Below are positions 1 to 10,660 of a stretch of 64,000 nucleotides of DNA, one piece after another. The translations under genes were made by a program, and so were the position numbers. The stretch spans positions 9,360,501 through 9,424,500 of the forward strand of contig CM034409.1 in the NCBI GenBank assembly GCA_019925095.2. The letters are read 5' to 3'. The stretch is from Dendrolimus kikuchii (taxonomy: Eukaryota; Arthropoda; Insecta; Lepidoptera; Lasiocampidae). Every line of letters begins with the position of its first letter. Positions within the stretch are counted from its first letter, which is position 1. The notes under the pieces are model-generated. The model did no database searches. It saw only the letters and a list, made by a program, of their open reading frames with translations, and was not told the origin of the DNA.

Positions 1-106
1 CATGAAAAGAGCACGACATTCAATTAAAGAATTAGGAATCAGTCAAAAGCTTACCTCGACCACGTTTCAACATCCAACAACCATTTTTATTAACAAATTT
101 ATATCA

Positions 107-355
107 AACTGGCTAACCCGGCAAACTTCGTACCGCTTCAGAACGGTAGGAATAGTTTCTAAGGGGAAGCGAAATTGTTGTTTTTACTACATTTCAAGCA
201 TTTTTATCATATTTACTTACCTTTTAAACCTTCCCTGGGCTTCCACAAATAATTCGACACCAAAATTAGCCAAATCAGTCCAGCCGTTCTCGATTTTTTG
301 CGAGACTAACGAACAGAAATTGATTTATATATAACTATATTTATAGATAACAACA
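107..355 (+). repeat. R2 RTE-like retrotransposon fragment
   Basis: Starts near the motif cggcaaacttcgtaccgc and ends at an A/T-rich tail (tatttatagat). A second copy lies at 29679-29979 on the minus strand, with matching blocks such as ccctgggcttccacaaataa and aattagccaaatcag. The layout (GC-richer head, 'agccgttctcga' block, tatatagat end) is that of many short RTE-like insertions in Lepidoptera. No coding capacity is seen. The first ~100 bases of the window show no feature I can name. Confidence 0.6.
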
Positions 356-701
356 ATTAGCAACAAATAATAACACTGAACAATAAATAACAAGAATGAA
401 CCACAAATAAAATAAAAAACATTAATTATCAAACTAATACAAAATAGTCAGATCTCACAACAATTAGCAATGTAAATGATAATTATTTATTTGACTTTCA
501 CCATGAACTTTTGACTGTAAATATAATTTCTTCTTCCAAATGTAACAAACCTATTTTTGCTGATTGTACAAGGAATTTTAAATTTCATGTTTAGAATTCC
601 TGTAAATATACAAATACTACTAAAAACGCTAAAACTTCTCGAAGCTAATTTATCTATATACAAATTAAAACTTACGTACAAATATAATACATAATTAACA
701 A

Positions 702-739
702 ATATTTGTCTAACTATATAATATTTGTCTAACTATATA
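702..739. repeat. 19 bp tandem duplication
   Basis: The 19 bases atatttgtctaactatata occur twice head to tail (702-720 and 721-739), directly beside the A/T end of the T1 SINE. This could be a target duplication, but the second copy is not on the far side of the SINE, so a simple local duplication is more likely. Confidence 0.7.
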
Positions 740-741
740 AT

Positions 742-1021
742 ATCAGCCCATAAATATCCCACTGCTGGGCTCTGGCCTCCCCATTACAGGAGGAACGGAT
801 AGTTTACCCGCCACGCTTGTCCAAGGCGGCTTGGCAGGTTTATCTCGGTGTGCAGGTTGCATCACGATGTTTTCCTTTACCGTTTTTAGCATGTGGTAAT
901 TGTAACAATATGCACATCAGATCAGAAAACTGTCTAAGAGGTTCATGTGTTCCGGCCAGGATCGAACCCGCGCCTTTTGGGTATGGGACGCATGCGCTAG
1001 TCATTACGCTACCACGGCAGT
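742..1021 (-). mobile_element. T1 tRNA-derived SINE
   Basis: On the minus strand the element starts with a tRNA-like head (gtggtagcgtaatgactag, then ggttcgatcctggcc, which fits an RNA polymerase III B box) and ends with the conserved tail 'cccagcagtgggat…'. The same order of blocks is seen at 13704-13993, the cleanest copy, where the strand is plus. Non-coding; it would be mobilised by a LINE partner. The head has diverged from any functional tRNA. Confidence 0.75.
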
Positions 1022-1032
1022 CTTATCTATAA

Positions 1033-1360
1033 CTAGCGGCCCCGGCAGACGTTGTCCTGCTCTGAAAGAATAAAAATCTAGGACCCGATCCCAGCGCCAC
1101 CTACCGGTTCTAAATGTGAATTTAAACCATCCGGAAACCCACTCAAACACACAAAAACAAAATCACCAAAATCGCTCAGATGATTAGGAGGATTCTAGAA
1201 CCCGATCTCAGCGCCACCTACCGATTCCAACGGAATAAAAAGTATCCTATGTCCGTCTCCTGGTTATAAGCTACCTCCCTACCAATTTTCAGTCAAATCG
1301 GTACAGCCGGTCTTGAGTTATAAATAGTGTAACTAACACGACTTTCTTTTATATATATAG
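1033..1360 (+). repeat. R1 RTE-like fragment, near full copy
   Basis: Begins 'cggccccggcagacgttgtc' and ends in tatatatatagat. Very similar to 52498-52826 and 53893-54122, with more diverged relatives at 29548-30260 (minus, interrupted), 33640-33740 (minus), 43755-43972 and 59342-59775. It contains a repeated internal block 'cagcgccacctaccg'. No open frame. It directly abuts the T1 SINE on its left. Confidence 0.7.
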
Positions 1361-3033
1361 ATAATTAGCAGTCGAATTAAATACTTCGATTTTCTTTATA
1401 CAGATTTAAATGAACAGTAAAACAATGTTTATTGTTTCTATTTAGTATAAAAGCTCAGGAAGGCCTTCATCAATATTTATGTTCATATACGGCGTGGTTG
1501 TGTATTGTTAAAAATTAAAAACGATAGTCTTCAGCATAGATACAATGTTACTATCCTAGTTTAGAATACACTTGAAATAAATACTAATAGCTTTCTAAAT
1601 TACAATGCACTTTGATAATAGTGATTTGTTGCAGGCTTGATGCTCTTGCGACCACCCAAATCGCCCAAAACATGTCCCGACTTGTCTATCTGTCATTAAG
1701 GTGGTCGCTTCCTTCCATAGATGCAACACTCCGCTAAAGTGTTATTGAAAACGTATTATTCTTATCCATGGTGAGCCGACAAGTAGATAAATGTGTATAC
1801 TTGTACATAACTTTATGAAATATACCGGTATCTTTCAATTTGCAATGTTATTATCTTGCTTTTGTAAATGTGCTTAGGCAGTACCTTTCGTCGTTGTAAT
1901 ACGATTAATTCACACCTAAACACGGCCTGTTCATAATGTTAACCTAAAATTAAAACAAAACATTTTTTATTTCCCTTTATAATGTTTTCGTAAAAGCTTT
2001 TAATAATAATTACCCTTCATGTTATTTAATCGTTTGAATTTAATTTGTCCCAGTTACGAAAATACTGGCAATTTTTTTTGTCGATGTTATCGTAAGGTTT
2101 TGTCGTTGTAAACATTATATTAGATGTACTAGTTATTGTCTGCGACTGCACTTCTGAGAGGTTTCGTGAAAAAAATATAAAAAAAAACGGTGTGCGTCTC
2201 GGGACGCCCGAGAGAAGTGATATAACTTAATCTGCCTACCGCTGCCGTATGTGTGAGAGAAAGGGAAGCCAGACAGGCTGGCGCCGTAACGCGTTACGTA
2301 ACGAAGTGGTTTACCCTCCCATAAGAAGTTATTACTGTAAAAACGCGTGAGGTGTCTTTGAGACACGTAGTTGGTATGATTTTTTTTCTCTATATGTAAA
2401 TATATAAGTATTTATTAAATATCTTGTTATTGAATCTACCTTCTAAGATATGACTCGTTAGAATTGTAACGTCATAACGCGTTTATGGACATATTAAAAA
2501 AATATATAATAAAATAATTTATTAGGTACCAGAGCATTGTAACAACGATAACAGAAGGTGCTATAAAGTTCTATTACAATAAAATAGGTAAATCTAATTA
2601 ATACTCGTAACTAGGGAAAACTAAAAATAATTAATAAAATTAGTGGATACTAACACCTATTCTAGGCAAAGCCTGTACTGGAGGTATCAGTATACTTAGT
2701 GGATTCAATAACAACAACAAAATTAATGAAAACGTTTAAAATTAAATGCTGAATCCAACGCAAAAAGTATGGTCAAAATCTACTTACTATTATTATCTGT
2801 CACTATATAAACTCGTTAAAGTGGTATAAATAATCTAATAATAAGACGTAAGGTGTAAAAGCCTCGATACTAATCCCGCTAAGATTGCGTATCGGGTGTA
2901 AAGGTGTAATTTGTGAAAGACAGCCTACCAGTGGCCACTTAACGGGGGGGGGGGGGGGGGTTGTCTTGTCACAAAACGCTAACAACTGCTTAGTATAATA
3001 ATATGGCAAATAAGTTTAAGGTAATACCTGTCA
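1361..3033. other. unassigned AT-rich sequence with a GC-rich patch and a G17 run
   Basis: I recognise no gene here. A GC-richer patch at about 2186-2366 holds short stems (tctcggg-acg-cccgaga; gccag-acagg-ctggc) and a perfect 14 bp palindrome, cgtaacgcgttacg, at 2285-2298. A run of 17 G lies at 2944-2960. A 77-codon minus-strand open stretch over the GC patch has no recognisable protein features. Confidence 0.5.
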
Positions 3034-3166
3034 TTTTTTTTTTTTTTTTTATTGCAGGAGATCAGCAGGCAGGCAGACGGCCCACTTGATGGAAAGCGGT
3101 TACCATCGCCTATGGACATTTGCAACACCAAAGGTGCTACAAATGCGCTGCTGCTCTCTTAAGGGA
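3034..3166 (-). mobile_element. hA short element, 5'-truncated
   Basis: Starts with a T run (the A tail on the minus strand), then tgcaggagatcagcaggcagg and the block 'gcaacaccaaaggtgc'. It matches the last third of the hA consensus and stops after 'cttaaggga'. Minus orientation follows from the tail. Full-length relatives: 35385-35691, 42332-42656, 43367-43690. Confidence 0.75.
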
Positions 3167-3334
3167 TGTATGAATATTAATGTATAGATGAATAGTATGT
3201 TACATTCATTTAGTTGCATAGTTGTTCTTGTCATGTTCCTTTTTAAGGTTAATAATTAATTTTGTTATGTACCCTCTTATTTCTAAACGATACAATCGGA
3301 TTATATATATATATATATACAGAGGTATATTTAA

Positions 3335-3550
3335 AAGTAGGACATGCTCGCGACTTCATACACGCTTGACTTGAAATTACCGCGGGACACCTAGCATTGC
3401 AGCATTTATAAAGTAATGTAATCTATCGATCAGCTAGAACCACAACAAAATCAGCCTAGTAGTTTTTACGTGAATCCCTAAAAAAAAGGACAAGATATCT
3501 AAAAAAATTGCAACGCTATTAGTGTTCTCCATCGTTTACATAGGGTATTT
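3335..3550 (+). repeat. R3 RTE-like fragment
   Basis: The head 'ctcgcgacttcatacacgct' followed by 'tgacttgaaatt' and a tail with 'tgttctccatcgttt' matches the longer copy at 47265-47720. Other copies lie at 9598-9935, 15638-16026 and 32048-32287, all minus. This copy has lost internal sequence. A short (AT)n run at 3302-3320 lies just upstream. Confidence 0.6.
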
Positions 3551-3610
3551 CAGTTGTTTTTTTTAAATAGTTTCAATGTACAAACGCGGCATGTTTAGAA
3601 TTTTATAATA

Positions 3611-3872
3611 TAACTAGCTGTGCCCGCGACGTCGTCCGCGTGGAATTTGTTTTCAAAACCCCCCGATTTTGAAAGATTCTTCATTGATGCTCCGCTCCTA
3701 TTGGTTTTATGATGATATATAGCCTATAGCCTTCCTCGATAAATGGGCTATATAAAACTGAAAGAATGTTTCAAATCAGACCAGTAGCTAGTTCCTGAGA
3801 TTAGTGCGTTCAATCAAACAAACATACAAACAAACAAACTCTTCAGCTTTATATATTAGTATAAGATAGATG
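3611..3872 (+). repeat. R6 RTE-like fragment (single copy here)
   Basis: Head aactagctgtgcccgcgacg, middle 'gatatatagcctatagcctt', tail 'caaacaaacaaactcttcag' then ctttatatattagtataaga. This is the classic layout of a short 5'-truncated RTE-type tail with a small tandem repeat at its end. No other close copy was seen in the window. Confidence 0.6.
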
Positions 3873-4609
3873 TAGCACAAAATGTCATTCGACATAAACA
3901 AACAAATTGTATCAAAATATACTAGGTAAATATTGTAAAAACTTGAAATTAAAATTGCGCAATCTGTGAAAGTTGCCCGAGCTAATATATGGATGATTAG
4001 TATACAACCAACATCAAAATACAGTAGTATCGCGCAGAATCCACTAATGGCGTAAAGATGCATCCACTATACAGCGGTCAGTATTTTTCAATGCGGTTAC
4101 ACTTTTAACCGTCTAGCTCCCATCCGCCGAGCGTATGAGTAACGTGCGATAAGAAACTTCATTCCAATAAAAATAATATAAATAAACTCTTTTCTTTTGG
4201 TGGTCTTCTTCTTCGTCTACCCCAATAGGGTAAATGCGTCTAAGTTTTCTTATTTCTAAAAAAACGAATATTTTTTTATAATATAACTCATTATAGATTA
4301 TACAAATTGTTTAAAGTGTATAAGATAAAAATGTAACGCATTTGCCCTAACTGCCTAAATTCTTTCTTTTCTAATATGGTTCAAAATTGATTATTCATGC
4401 ATGTTTTTTTTTTGAGGCATTAAAAAATTAAAACTCTTCTTTTGATTTTAAAAATTATCGCATCTATCCTTTAGTAGCCTTTCGTGTCTTGTTACTCTTA
4501 TGGGTTATAAGCAGGACTTATACACCGGAAAAAAATCGAATCGGTTAAAATTTAAATACATAGGAGTTTTTTTTTTGGTTTTGTTTTATCCTCAACCTTA
4601 ATTAAACGG
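3873..4609. other. unassigned AT-rich sequence
   Basis: No gene, repeat match or clear signal seen. The 91-codon minus-strand open stretch at 3788-4063 has low-complexity, hydrophobic AT-derived composition and overlaps the R6 tail, so I do not treat it as a gene. Confidence 0.5.
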
Positions 4610-4902
4610 TTTTTTTATTGCATGAGTTCAGCAGACAGGCAGATGGCCCACCTGATGGAAAGTGGTTACCATCGCCTATGGACATTTGTAACACCAAATG
4701 TGCTACCAATGTGCTGCCGCTCTCTAAGGGCGACCTGGCCATGAATACTGGAACACAACTCAAGGTTGTTATGGCAGCATACTCTAGACCAGGAGTGGTA
4801 GCCATCCAGACAGGCAATAACCACCTAGCTGTGGGTTGTTTTGTCGCTTCTTACGACAAGCCGTCTGCATTAAATTGTATTCTTTCCTCGTTCCTGCATG
4901 GA
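4610..4902 (-). mobile_element. hA short element, nearly full length
   Basis: T run, 'gagttcagcagacaggcaga', 'gacatttgtaacaccaaatg', and a far end 'ttcctgcatgga' that corresponds to the hA 5' end. Somewhat diverged from the other copies. The open frames on both strands here are repeat translations, not genes. No target duplication could be seen. Confidence 0.75.
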
Positions 4903-5221
4903 GAAAAGAGCAACAAAATTTCATTAAATAGGTTTTATTAAGTAAACTAGTTGGGAATGGTTTTTGTCGCACACCTTCAAAGCCCATCCATGTGTTACAG
5001 CCAATTTTCAGTCGCACATAAACACAATATATTTATATTAGAAACAATTATCATATAGAGAAAGTAATTCTCGCAGAATAAACCGGTTAATATAAGGTTA
5101 TATAATGGTTACGCCAAGGAACACCCCCTTATAATTTCTTCCTCCCATCCTCGCCATAAAGAAAAGAATAAACTTTTAAATGAAGAATGCGCAATACAAG
5201 AAAAACATTCAACTCCGTGTC

Positions 5222-5370
5222 AGTGCTGTCATCGCAATATAGATAGTGAACAGGATTACTGAAACACAAATATAAATAAACCATTATAATTTAATATAAT
5301 TCTGCAAGCAAATCCTAGTGAGTGTGTGAACTCCGGGGGACGATTGCAGTGGCGGTTGACTGATGGCGAG
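5222..5370 (+). other. possible first exon with transcription start and donor site
   Basis: A TCAGT initiator-like motif (5220-5224), the common arthropod start motif, lies about 140 bases before ATGGCGAG followed by GTAAGT (donor at 5371). The segment is GC-richer than its surroundings and matches none of the repeats found here. If real, the coding part is only 8 bases (ATG at 5363) and the gene continues to the right after a phase-2 intron. No matching second exon was found in the window, so this could be a chance combination. Confidence 0.22.
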
Positions 5371-6034
5371 GTAAGTCACTCTTTCCTTGCTTCTTCTCCC
5401 ACGTCCCTTTACCTTCTCCCAGCCATCGCATTGCGCTCGCACATAGATTATTTTTCACGTTTACATTCCGATGAAAGAAGTTGAATAAAACCGATTATAA
5501 CGTTTAAAAATCAGCTGATTTTAACCGGTTCCAAGCCAACCAAGCCTTGGTTATAAGTCAAAAAAGTAAAGGAACATACAGACGACATTCTTTCCACCAC
5601 GATCAAATATCAGGGTTCCATGAAGGTTAGAAATAAAACCGGACCCGAAAACCCATAAACAAGTTTCAACTCGAGCTAAAATGTTTATGGCACGCACTTT
5701 GTGTAAAAATTTCATGAAATCCTCAGAGTTTAGTTATAAATTAGGCGACGGTTGTAAATATAAAGGTGAAGTGAACAAGAAACCGTAAAGCTTGTAAAGG
5801 AGCAATTTGGGGGTTGTATTTGTTAAATTTACTTTTAAAACATTTTCGATTCATTTTATTTTTAAGATTTAATAGACATTTCTGCAAAAAGAGGTAATCT
5901 ATCTATCTATACTATAATATTATTTTGAGGAGTATAAATTCTATATACTTGACAACTATACCCGCGGTAGACGACACAAGTATGACTAATGTGCTTCTGT
6001 ACCTCTAACCTGGGTGCTTCGGATATTTCATCAC

Positions 6035-6119
6035 ATACCCGCGACACTTGTTATCTCGATGTGCAGGTGTCATCACGACGTTTTTCTTCACCGTTAGAAC
6101 GTAGCAGTTGTAAAAATAT
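6035..6119 (-). mobile_element. T1 SINE, tail part (split by solo LTR)
   Basis: The blocks 'tctcgatgtgcaggtgtcat' and 'cgtagcagttgtaa' match the T1 middle. The match breaks off at 6119 and resumes at 6623 after a solo LTR. Joined across the LTR, the SINE reads in register with the copy at 742-1021. Confidence 0.75.
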
Positions 6120-6618
6120 TTTTACGAGTTGCGAGACTCGAATTAAAATGTTGTTAGAATTACTACAGAGTTTATTAGAACTGTACAAACACGTATAAAA
6201 CAGGTACAAATATAATCGAACACAACAAGTCCAAACGTAATGCAGAAGGTCGTAATTCAATAAAACGCGCAAAGTCCGTCACTTATTAGATTCCTGATTG
6301 TAGTACACACGTCTCCCTTCGCTGGTGGTTCTCGCTCGACTAACTCTTCCCTCAATCGGGCCATTGCCTTATACTGCACAAATGCAATATATCCGCCCGG
6401 TAGCGTCGAGCGAATTTCCTAAAATAAGCTTGTACTTTAAATCCGTAACATCCGGCTAATGATTACAAACAACAATAGGCCGTATGCCAATAGAAAACAA
6501 AAGAAGACGATTATAAAAGAATTTCAATGTTATTAGTTCAAATGCCGACGGGTAATAAATATGCTTTGTTTCAGACATGCAGGTGGGTTTTGTGTTTTTC
6601 GGGACTTAAGTTGTAACA
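6120..6618. mobile_element. solo LTR of a retrotransposon, inserted in a T1 SINE
   Basis: A 499 bp unit whose ends resemble TGTTACG…TGTAACA (first bases mutated to ttttacg) is flanked on both sides by ATAT (6116-6119 and 6619-6622), a 4 bp target duplication. Removing LTR plus one ATAT restores a continuous SINE. A second copy with intact TGTTACG…GTAACA ends is at 38146-38641. Coding retroelement sequence is absent, so this is a recombined solo LTR. Strand cannot be set. Confidence 0.8.
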
Positions 6619-6622
6619 ATAT

Positions 6623-6732
6623 GAACATTAGGTCAGAAAGCTGCCTAAGTGCTGCCTGCTTTCTGGCCAGGATTCTACCCCACTTCGTTTGGGTTTGGGA
6701 GGCGTCCGCTAACAACTAAGCTATCATGGCTT
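6623..6732 (-). mobile_element. T1 SINE, tRNA-like head part
   Basis: Continues the SINE from 6119: 'gaacattaggtcagaaagct' and the diverged head (minus strand: 'gccatgatagcttagttgtt', then 'tggccaga' near the B box region). The pol III boxes are damaged. Confidence 0.7.
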
Positions 6733-7236
6733 ACAATAAGAATTCTCATAAGAATATTGTTTTCAAATGGACAAGTTTAATAAGGTCATATTCTTTAAAT
6801 GTATTAAGTCTCGGTAAGGAGTACCGTTAAATACTCCTAGTTTAAAATAATTCAATTTCTGCATGAAATAATTGCATTAGTAAATCCGTTCTGGCGCTGC
6901 AATGTTCCCAATTGCATTAGAGCAGCGAGTCGGCACATAAATTGTATCGCAGTCGATCTCTCGACCTCGATTTATCTCGTCGCCTCGTAAGACCAGCGCC
7001 ACAATCACAATGGTATGTGTCCCGAATTGAAATACGTGGCACAGATTTAGTCATCCCAGATGGCGAGAGACTGTACAATACAGTATATAATTGCTATTTG
7101 CTTCTATTATATCTGATCATTTTCTCAAAACTTGTCCAATGGTAGTACTTATAAGTTACCAATATTTTGGTAACAGCAAGGAGGTAACAGTACTGTTCCT
7201 TGCTTGAATAATACACATAATTTGTCAAATGAACTA
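6733..7236. other. unassigned sequence
   Basis: Nothing certain. A GC-richer stretch at 6890-7070 holds a possible donor (caatg|gtatgt at 7011-7020) but no convincing exon. Open stretches here are short and rich in arginine and serine, with no domain I know. Confidence 0.4.
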
Positions 7237-7545
7237 TACTAGTGGTCGCCCGTGGTCGAAAATTCGACCATAATAGTTTGTTGTTAAAGACTATAAATCT
7301 ATAGTCACAGATTTCGCCAAGGCTACAATGTTAATTTGACTTGAACAATAAACAAAAGAGTATATATGCGTGTGTGTGTCAAATGGTTGTGTGTGTAATG
7401 TTTTTTTATTATGTACTTTTTATGCATAATTTAAAAAAAAATATTAGCATTCTGAACTCCTCTATATAAATTATAAGTGTGCTAAATTTCATACTTCTCC
7501 ATCCGCGCAATTTTCGTGAAAAGAGGTACACGTATTAATATGACT
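7237..7545 (+). repeat. R4 RTE-like repeat
   Basis: Starts actagtggtcgcc, has the block 'cgccaaggctaca' and 'aacaataaacaaaagagtat', and ends near cacgtattaatat. Copies at 18363-18722 and 32381-32716 are on the same strand with the same start and end, which defines a ~310-360 bp unit. Non-coding. Confidence 0.7.
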
Positions 7546-8341
7546 ATATAATTCATTCAAATCGGAATTGTGTAAGGAAAATACTTATTTATAATACTTA
7601 TATATTGAACTTTTAAATTCAATAAAACAAAAACACTTCACGACAAACTAGGAACTAACATTTCAATTTAAATATTTGTCACACTTACCACTGTCTCTTT
7701 GGTTTGGGTTAATCTTAATAACAGAAACTATCACCAAAAACGCCTGTTTAGTTGTTTTCTACTTGACCTTATTTTAAAAGTTTGTAATATTTTGTTCTAG
7801 CGCTCTTTAGCGCTTTGGTCAATTTTAAAGAAAAACACCCATATGTATAAGGGAATGTACCCATGCTATGTGCCTAATTCAGGGGGAGGGAGGTCTTCAA
7901 AATATCATCATATCGGGCTATATTCAACTATGGCACGCAGCGTTTAGCGCTTTTTAAACGGGCAATGAACCCTTTTTTTAAACATTCTGTTGGCAAGGAA
8001 TTATTTAAAACCCTAGTTATGAATTACGTGAAAGCTAGACGGGGAAGGGGGAGTGTCTCGGCATATGGTGTTACCAAGGGGGTAAGAAATTGTCACGGTA
8101 TGGGTACGTTCCCTGTGGTGACTTTTCAAACTAAAACAGTATTTATATACACTCCGACTTGAGTAGGTATGTAAGTCCGTGCGCAGCATAGGGCTCCGCA
8201 GAAGTGATCATTATTTCTTTTGTTTTTCGTAATATCATTAGGTACATAATTTTATTACAGAATACACCCTTCTGCAAAATACATGCATATCAACTCAAAA
8301 CTTTCAATAATAGCAAGTTTGTATACAAAATTCACACCGGC
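7546..8341. other. unassigned AT-rich sequence
   Basis: No gene or repeat recognised. A 65-codon open stretch at 7965-8162 shows no motif. Possible donor-like sites (gtaaga near 8081, gtatgtaag near 8167) are isolated. Confidence 0.4.
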
Positions 8342-8618
8342 ACGAATTGAATTGTTAAGGTGGTTTGGACATGTAGAGAGAATGGATGAAAGGAGAAGGA
8401 GATGATAGCGTTACGCGACTTAATTACCACGATCAAATCGCAGATGCCTTAAAGAATGGCCGGATAAAAAGCACCTATAGTAAACGTGTATGTATGAAGA
8501 GATTAATGAATGTAGATGGAGCAAAAGATGTATGTCAAGGTCGTAGCAAGTGGAAATCCAACGTCTCTACCTACCTCTATGGGAAACAGGCGTGATACTA
8601 TGTATATATGTACGAATT
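8342..8618 (+). mobile_element. LINE-D: C-terminal end of a non-LTR reverse transcriptase ORF with target duplication
   Basis: Reads LRWFGHVERM, then (8386-8595) a stretch with the DQIADALK, KRVCMKRLM and RSKWKSNVS blocks ending in YGKQA and a stop, the usual C-terminus of a large group of non-LTR retrotransposon polyproteins. An early in-frame stop separates the two parts. The 3' end is a tatgta repeat. Flanks acgaatt at 8342-8348 and 8612-8618 look like a target duplication. 5'-truncated and inactive. Confidence 0.75.
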
Positions 8619-8962
8619 AAACCCGAGATTTTACATTCTGATGAAATAGTCGAGCTAAATGCTTAGATTACTTTGCCACAAAGATCGTATATTATACAAG
8701 AGTATTAAATTTTCAAAAATGTTAGGAAAACATTATCTAACTTTGCTCGGTGTGTTTTGTTTTAAACGTGACAAGCAGTATCTCGCAGCCACGCCTGTCC
8801 CATTGTTCTACACTTTATCAATCCAAATGCCAGTGTTTCCGAGCGTTGGCCTCAGCCCAGCTCCACAACACTAGTGATGGGTAAATTTTGCTGTGTATTG
8901 TTTTTATTGTATGTAAGAACTTTAACTTTAATTATATAAACAATGGAGAACACGATGTAACT

Positions 8963-9592
8963 TTTTGAAGTGAAAGTTTACGTGGAGGGGCGACGTAAGT
9001 TTAGAGTAGACGTGGTGAAAGACGGCATAATTTTAGAGTAGACTATAGATGCGTTTTTTGTTTTTTTTTTAATATTTATTGCAGGAGTTCAGAAGACAGG
9101 CAGACGGCCCACTTGATGGAAAGCGGTTACCATCGCCTATGGACATTTGCAACACAAAAGGTGCTACAAATGCGCTGCTGCTCTCTTAAGGGAGACTACA
9201 ACCTGGTCACTAATGCCGGAACACAACTCAAGGTTCTTATGGCGACACACTTTAGGCCAGGGGTGGTAGCCATCCAGTCGGGTAAATGCCCTACCACCTG
9301 GTTCCGGATCGAATTCAGTTTTTTTGTTTAATAAAATAAAATATGTATAAAAAATGCATTAATTAAAATTTACCTAACCTAACCAAATCCTAATTTGCAG
9401 TAAACCTTCGAAAAATCGAAATGTGTGCTGGGATACCTAGTAGAAGTGAAACTTCAACGGACAAGTGGAAAAACGAATCGCAACAAAATTTTAACTTCAA
9501 GTTTTACGGGCAGTTTGTTAATGTACTTGTTCAATTTGAAAACCTGCTGCTGAAGTTTCACTTCTACTATGTGTCCTAGCACACATTTCGAT
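8963..9592 (+). mobile_element. P palindromic MITE-like element, interrupted by hA
   Basis: Left part 8963-9060 (gaagtgaaag…, 'agagtagacgtggtgaaaga') and right part 9302-9592 ('ccggatcgaattcag', then a long inverted repeat with arms around 'gaacaagtacattaac'). Uninterrupted copies at 16699-17176 and 34461-34940 show the two parts are adjacent. The right part can fold on itself: 'acttctactatgtgtc' pairs with 'gacacatagtagaagt'-type sequence. No transposase is encoded. Confidence 0.8.
9061..9301 (-). mobile_element. hA element nested in P
   Basis: T run, 'gcaggagttcagaagacagg', 'caacacaaaaggtgc', and truncation just after 'ctaccacctgg'. The P sequence gcgttttttg|gttccggatc, intact at about 16840, is cut exactly here. 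The same truncation point occurs in the hA copy ending at 57912. Confidence 0.8.
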
Positions 9593-9597
9593 TTTTT

Positions 9598-9935
9598 TTT
9601 AATTTCTTGCCTGTTTGTCGCTTTGTCTGTTTGTTGTTTGTTTACGTGAATCCCATTCACGTAAAAACTACTGGGCCGACTTCGATGCGCTGGCCGACAG
9701 CCAATTCTTAGGCTTAAACTCTGCGTTACTATTTACCCTGGGAATCCCGCGGGATTTTTTCTGGGAGAGTTTTGTAATTATTCGGGCGCATGAAAATTAG
9801 CTTTTTCCGACACAGTTTTCATTAAAACGATAGATTACATTATTTTTTAAATGCTGCGGTACTTTGTGTCCCAGGAATACAACGGAAATTTCAATTCAAG
9901 CGTGAACGAAGTTGCGAAGATATCCTAGTCAGGTA
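9598..9935 (-). repeat. R3 RTE-like fragment
   Basis: On the minus strand runs from 'ctaggatatcttcgcaactt' through 'cgcgggattcccaggg' to a tail with gtttgtctg-type repeats near 9600-9640. Similar to 15638-16026 and 47265-47720. It abuts the P element's right end. Confidence 0.6.
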
Positions 9936-10451
9936 ATAAAAGTAAAAACGGACTGGTTACGTCAACTATGCTGGATCGCGTGTACTAATTACGTTTTTTT
10001 ATTGGTCAATTGTTAATCCTTAATTTTCTTCATCCATGATACGAGTTAACCTTTACATCAGACTAGATGACCCGCGCTCACTTCACTGTCGTCATTAAAA
10101 AATACACATGCAGCCACGCACGCGTGTGTGCGTGGGTGCAAAAGTTTATTAATCTTTCTAATCTTTGATTAATTCATAAACGCAGAAAGCACTCGCAGTG
10201 CCCTGTACGAGAATGTGCGCAATTCTTGCGTGGAACGTTATTGCTGTAACATATTTGACAGGCGTTCCCATGCCCACTTCGCTAGGCATGAAACATTTTT
10301 ACTTTTTTGATTTATTAATCACATTCAAATATAGCTTAAAATGTCACTCCGGCATAATGTAGTTTTCTACTGGTCAAAGAATTTCCAATATCGCATCAGT
10401 AGTACCGGAGATCACCCCGAACATCCAAACTCACAAACTTTACTTCTTAAT
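9936..10451. other. unassigned sequence
   Basis: No gene or repeat recognised. There is a local run of alternating purine-pyrimidine (cacgcacgcgtgtgtgcgtg at about 10115-10134). Nothing else stands out. Confidence 0.4.
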
Positions 10452-10548
10452 AAGGGGGCCTCTACGTGTTGGCCTTTCCATGGCCCCACGCAAGCCCTCC
10501 AAATGTCCTAGCCATTTTTATGGCCCGTGGTCTTGAAAGACATACAAA
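10452..10548 (+). mobile_element. LINE-G 3' end fragment
   Basis: The 95 bases with 'cctctacgtgttggcctt', 'ccatggccccacgcaagc' and 'tggcccgtggtct' match the last part of 23925-24550 closely. They end at 'aaagacatac' followed by A-rich sequence. Interpreted as a strongly 5'-truncated copy of the same non-LTR element. Confidence 0.65.
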
Positions 10549-10561
10549 AATATTAGTATAG

Positions 10562-10660
10562 AATCAGAAGGCAGCTCTGTTTGACACGGCCCGTATTGTG
10601 AGGAGATTCCCATGTCTGAAGCCTTAACTACTAGGCCCCACTGCCGGCAGAGATCAGTTT
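10562..10660 (-). repeat. possible tRNA-like SINE relic
   Basis: The minus strand reads 'ggggcctagtagttaaggct', which resembles a tRNA A box region (TGGCnnAGTGG). No convincing B box follows. Decayed or coincidental. Confidence 0.2.

Noticed and set aside
945..1022. tRNA gene on the minus strand
   Set aside because: A and B box-like motifs are present but no cloverleaf could be drawn, and the same head occurs in several SINE copies.
2133..2366. 77-codon minus-strand open frame in a GC-richer patch
   Set aside because: No known motif, no splice support; the patch is full of short palindromes and looks like repeat or structural DNA.
6120..6618. Promoter or exon of a host gene
   Set aside because: The ATAT-flanked insertion in a SINE and the second copy at 38146 show that it is a solo LTR.
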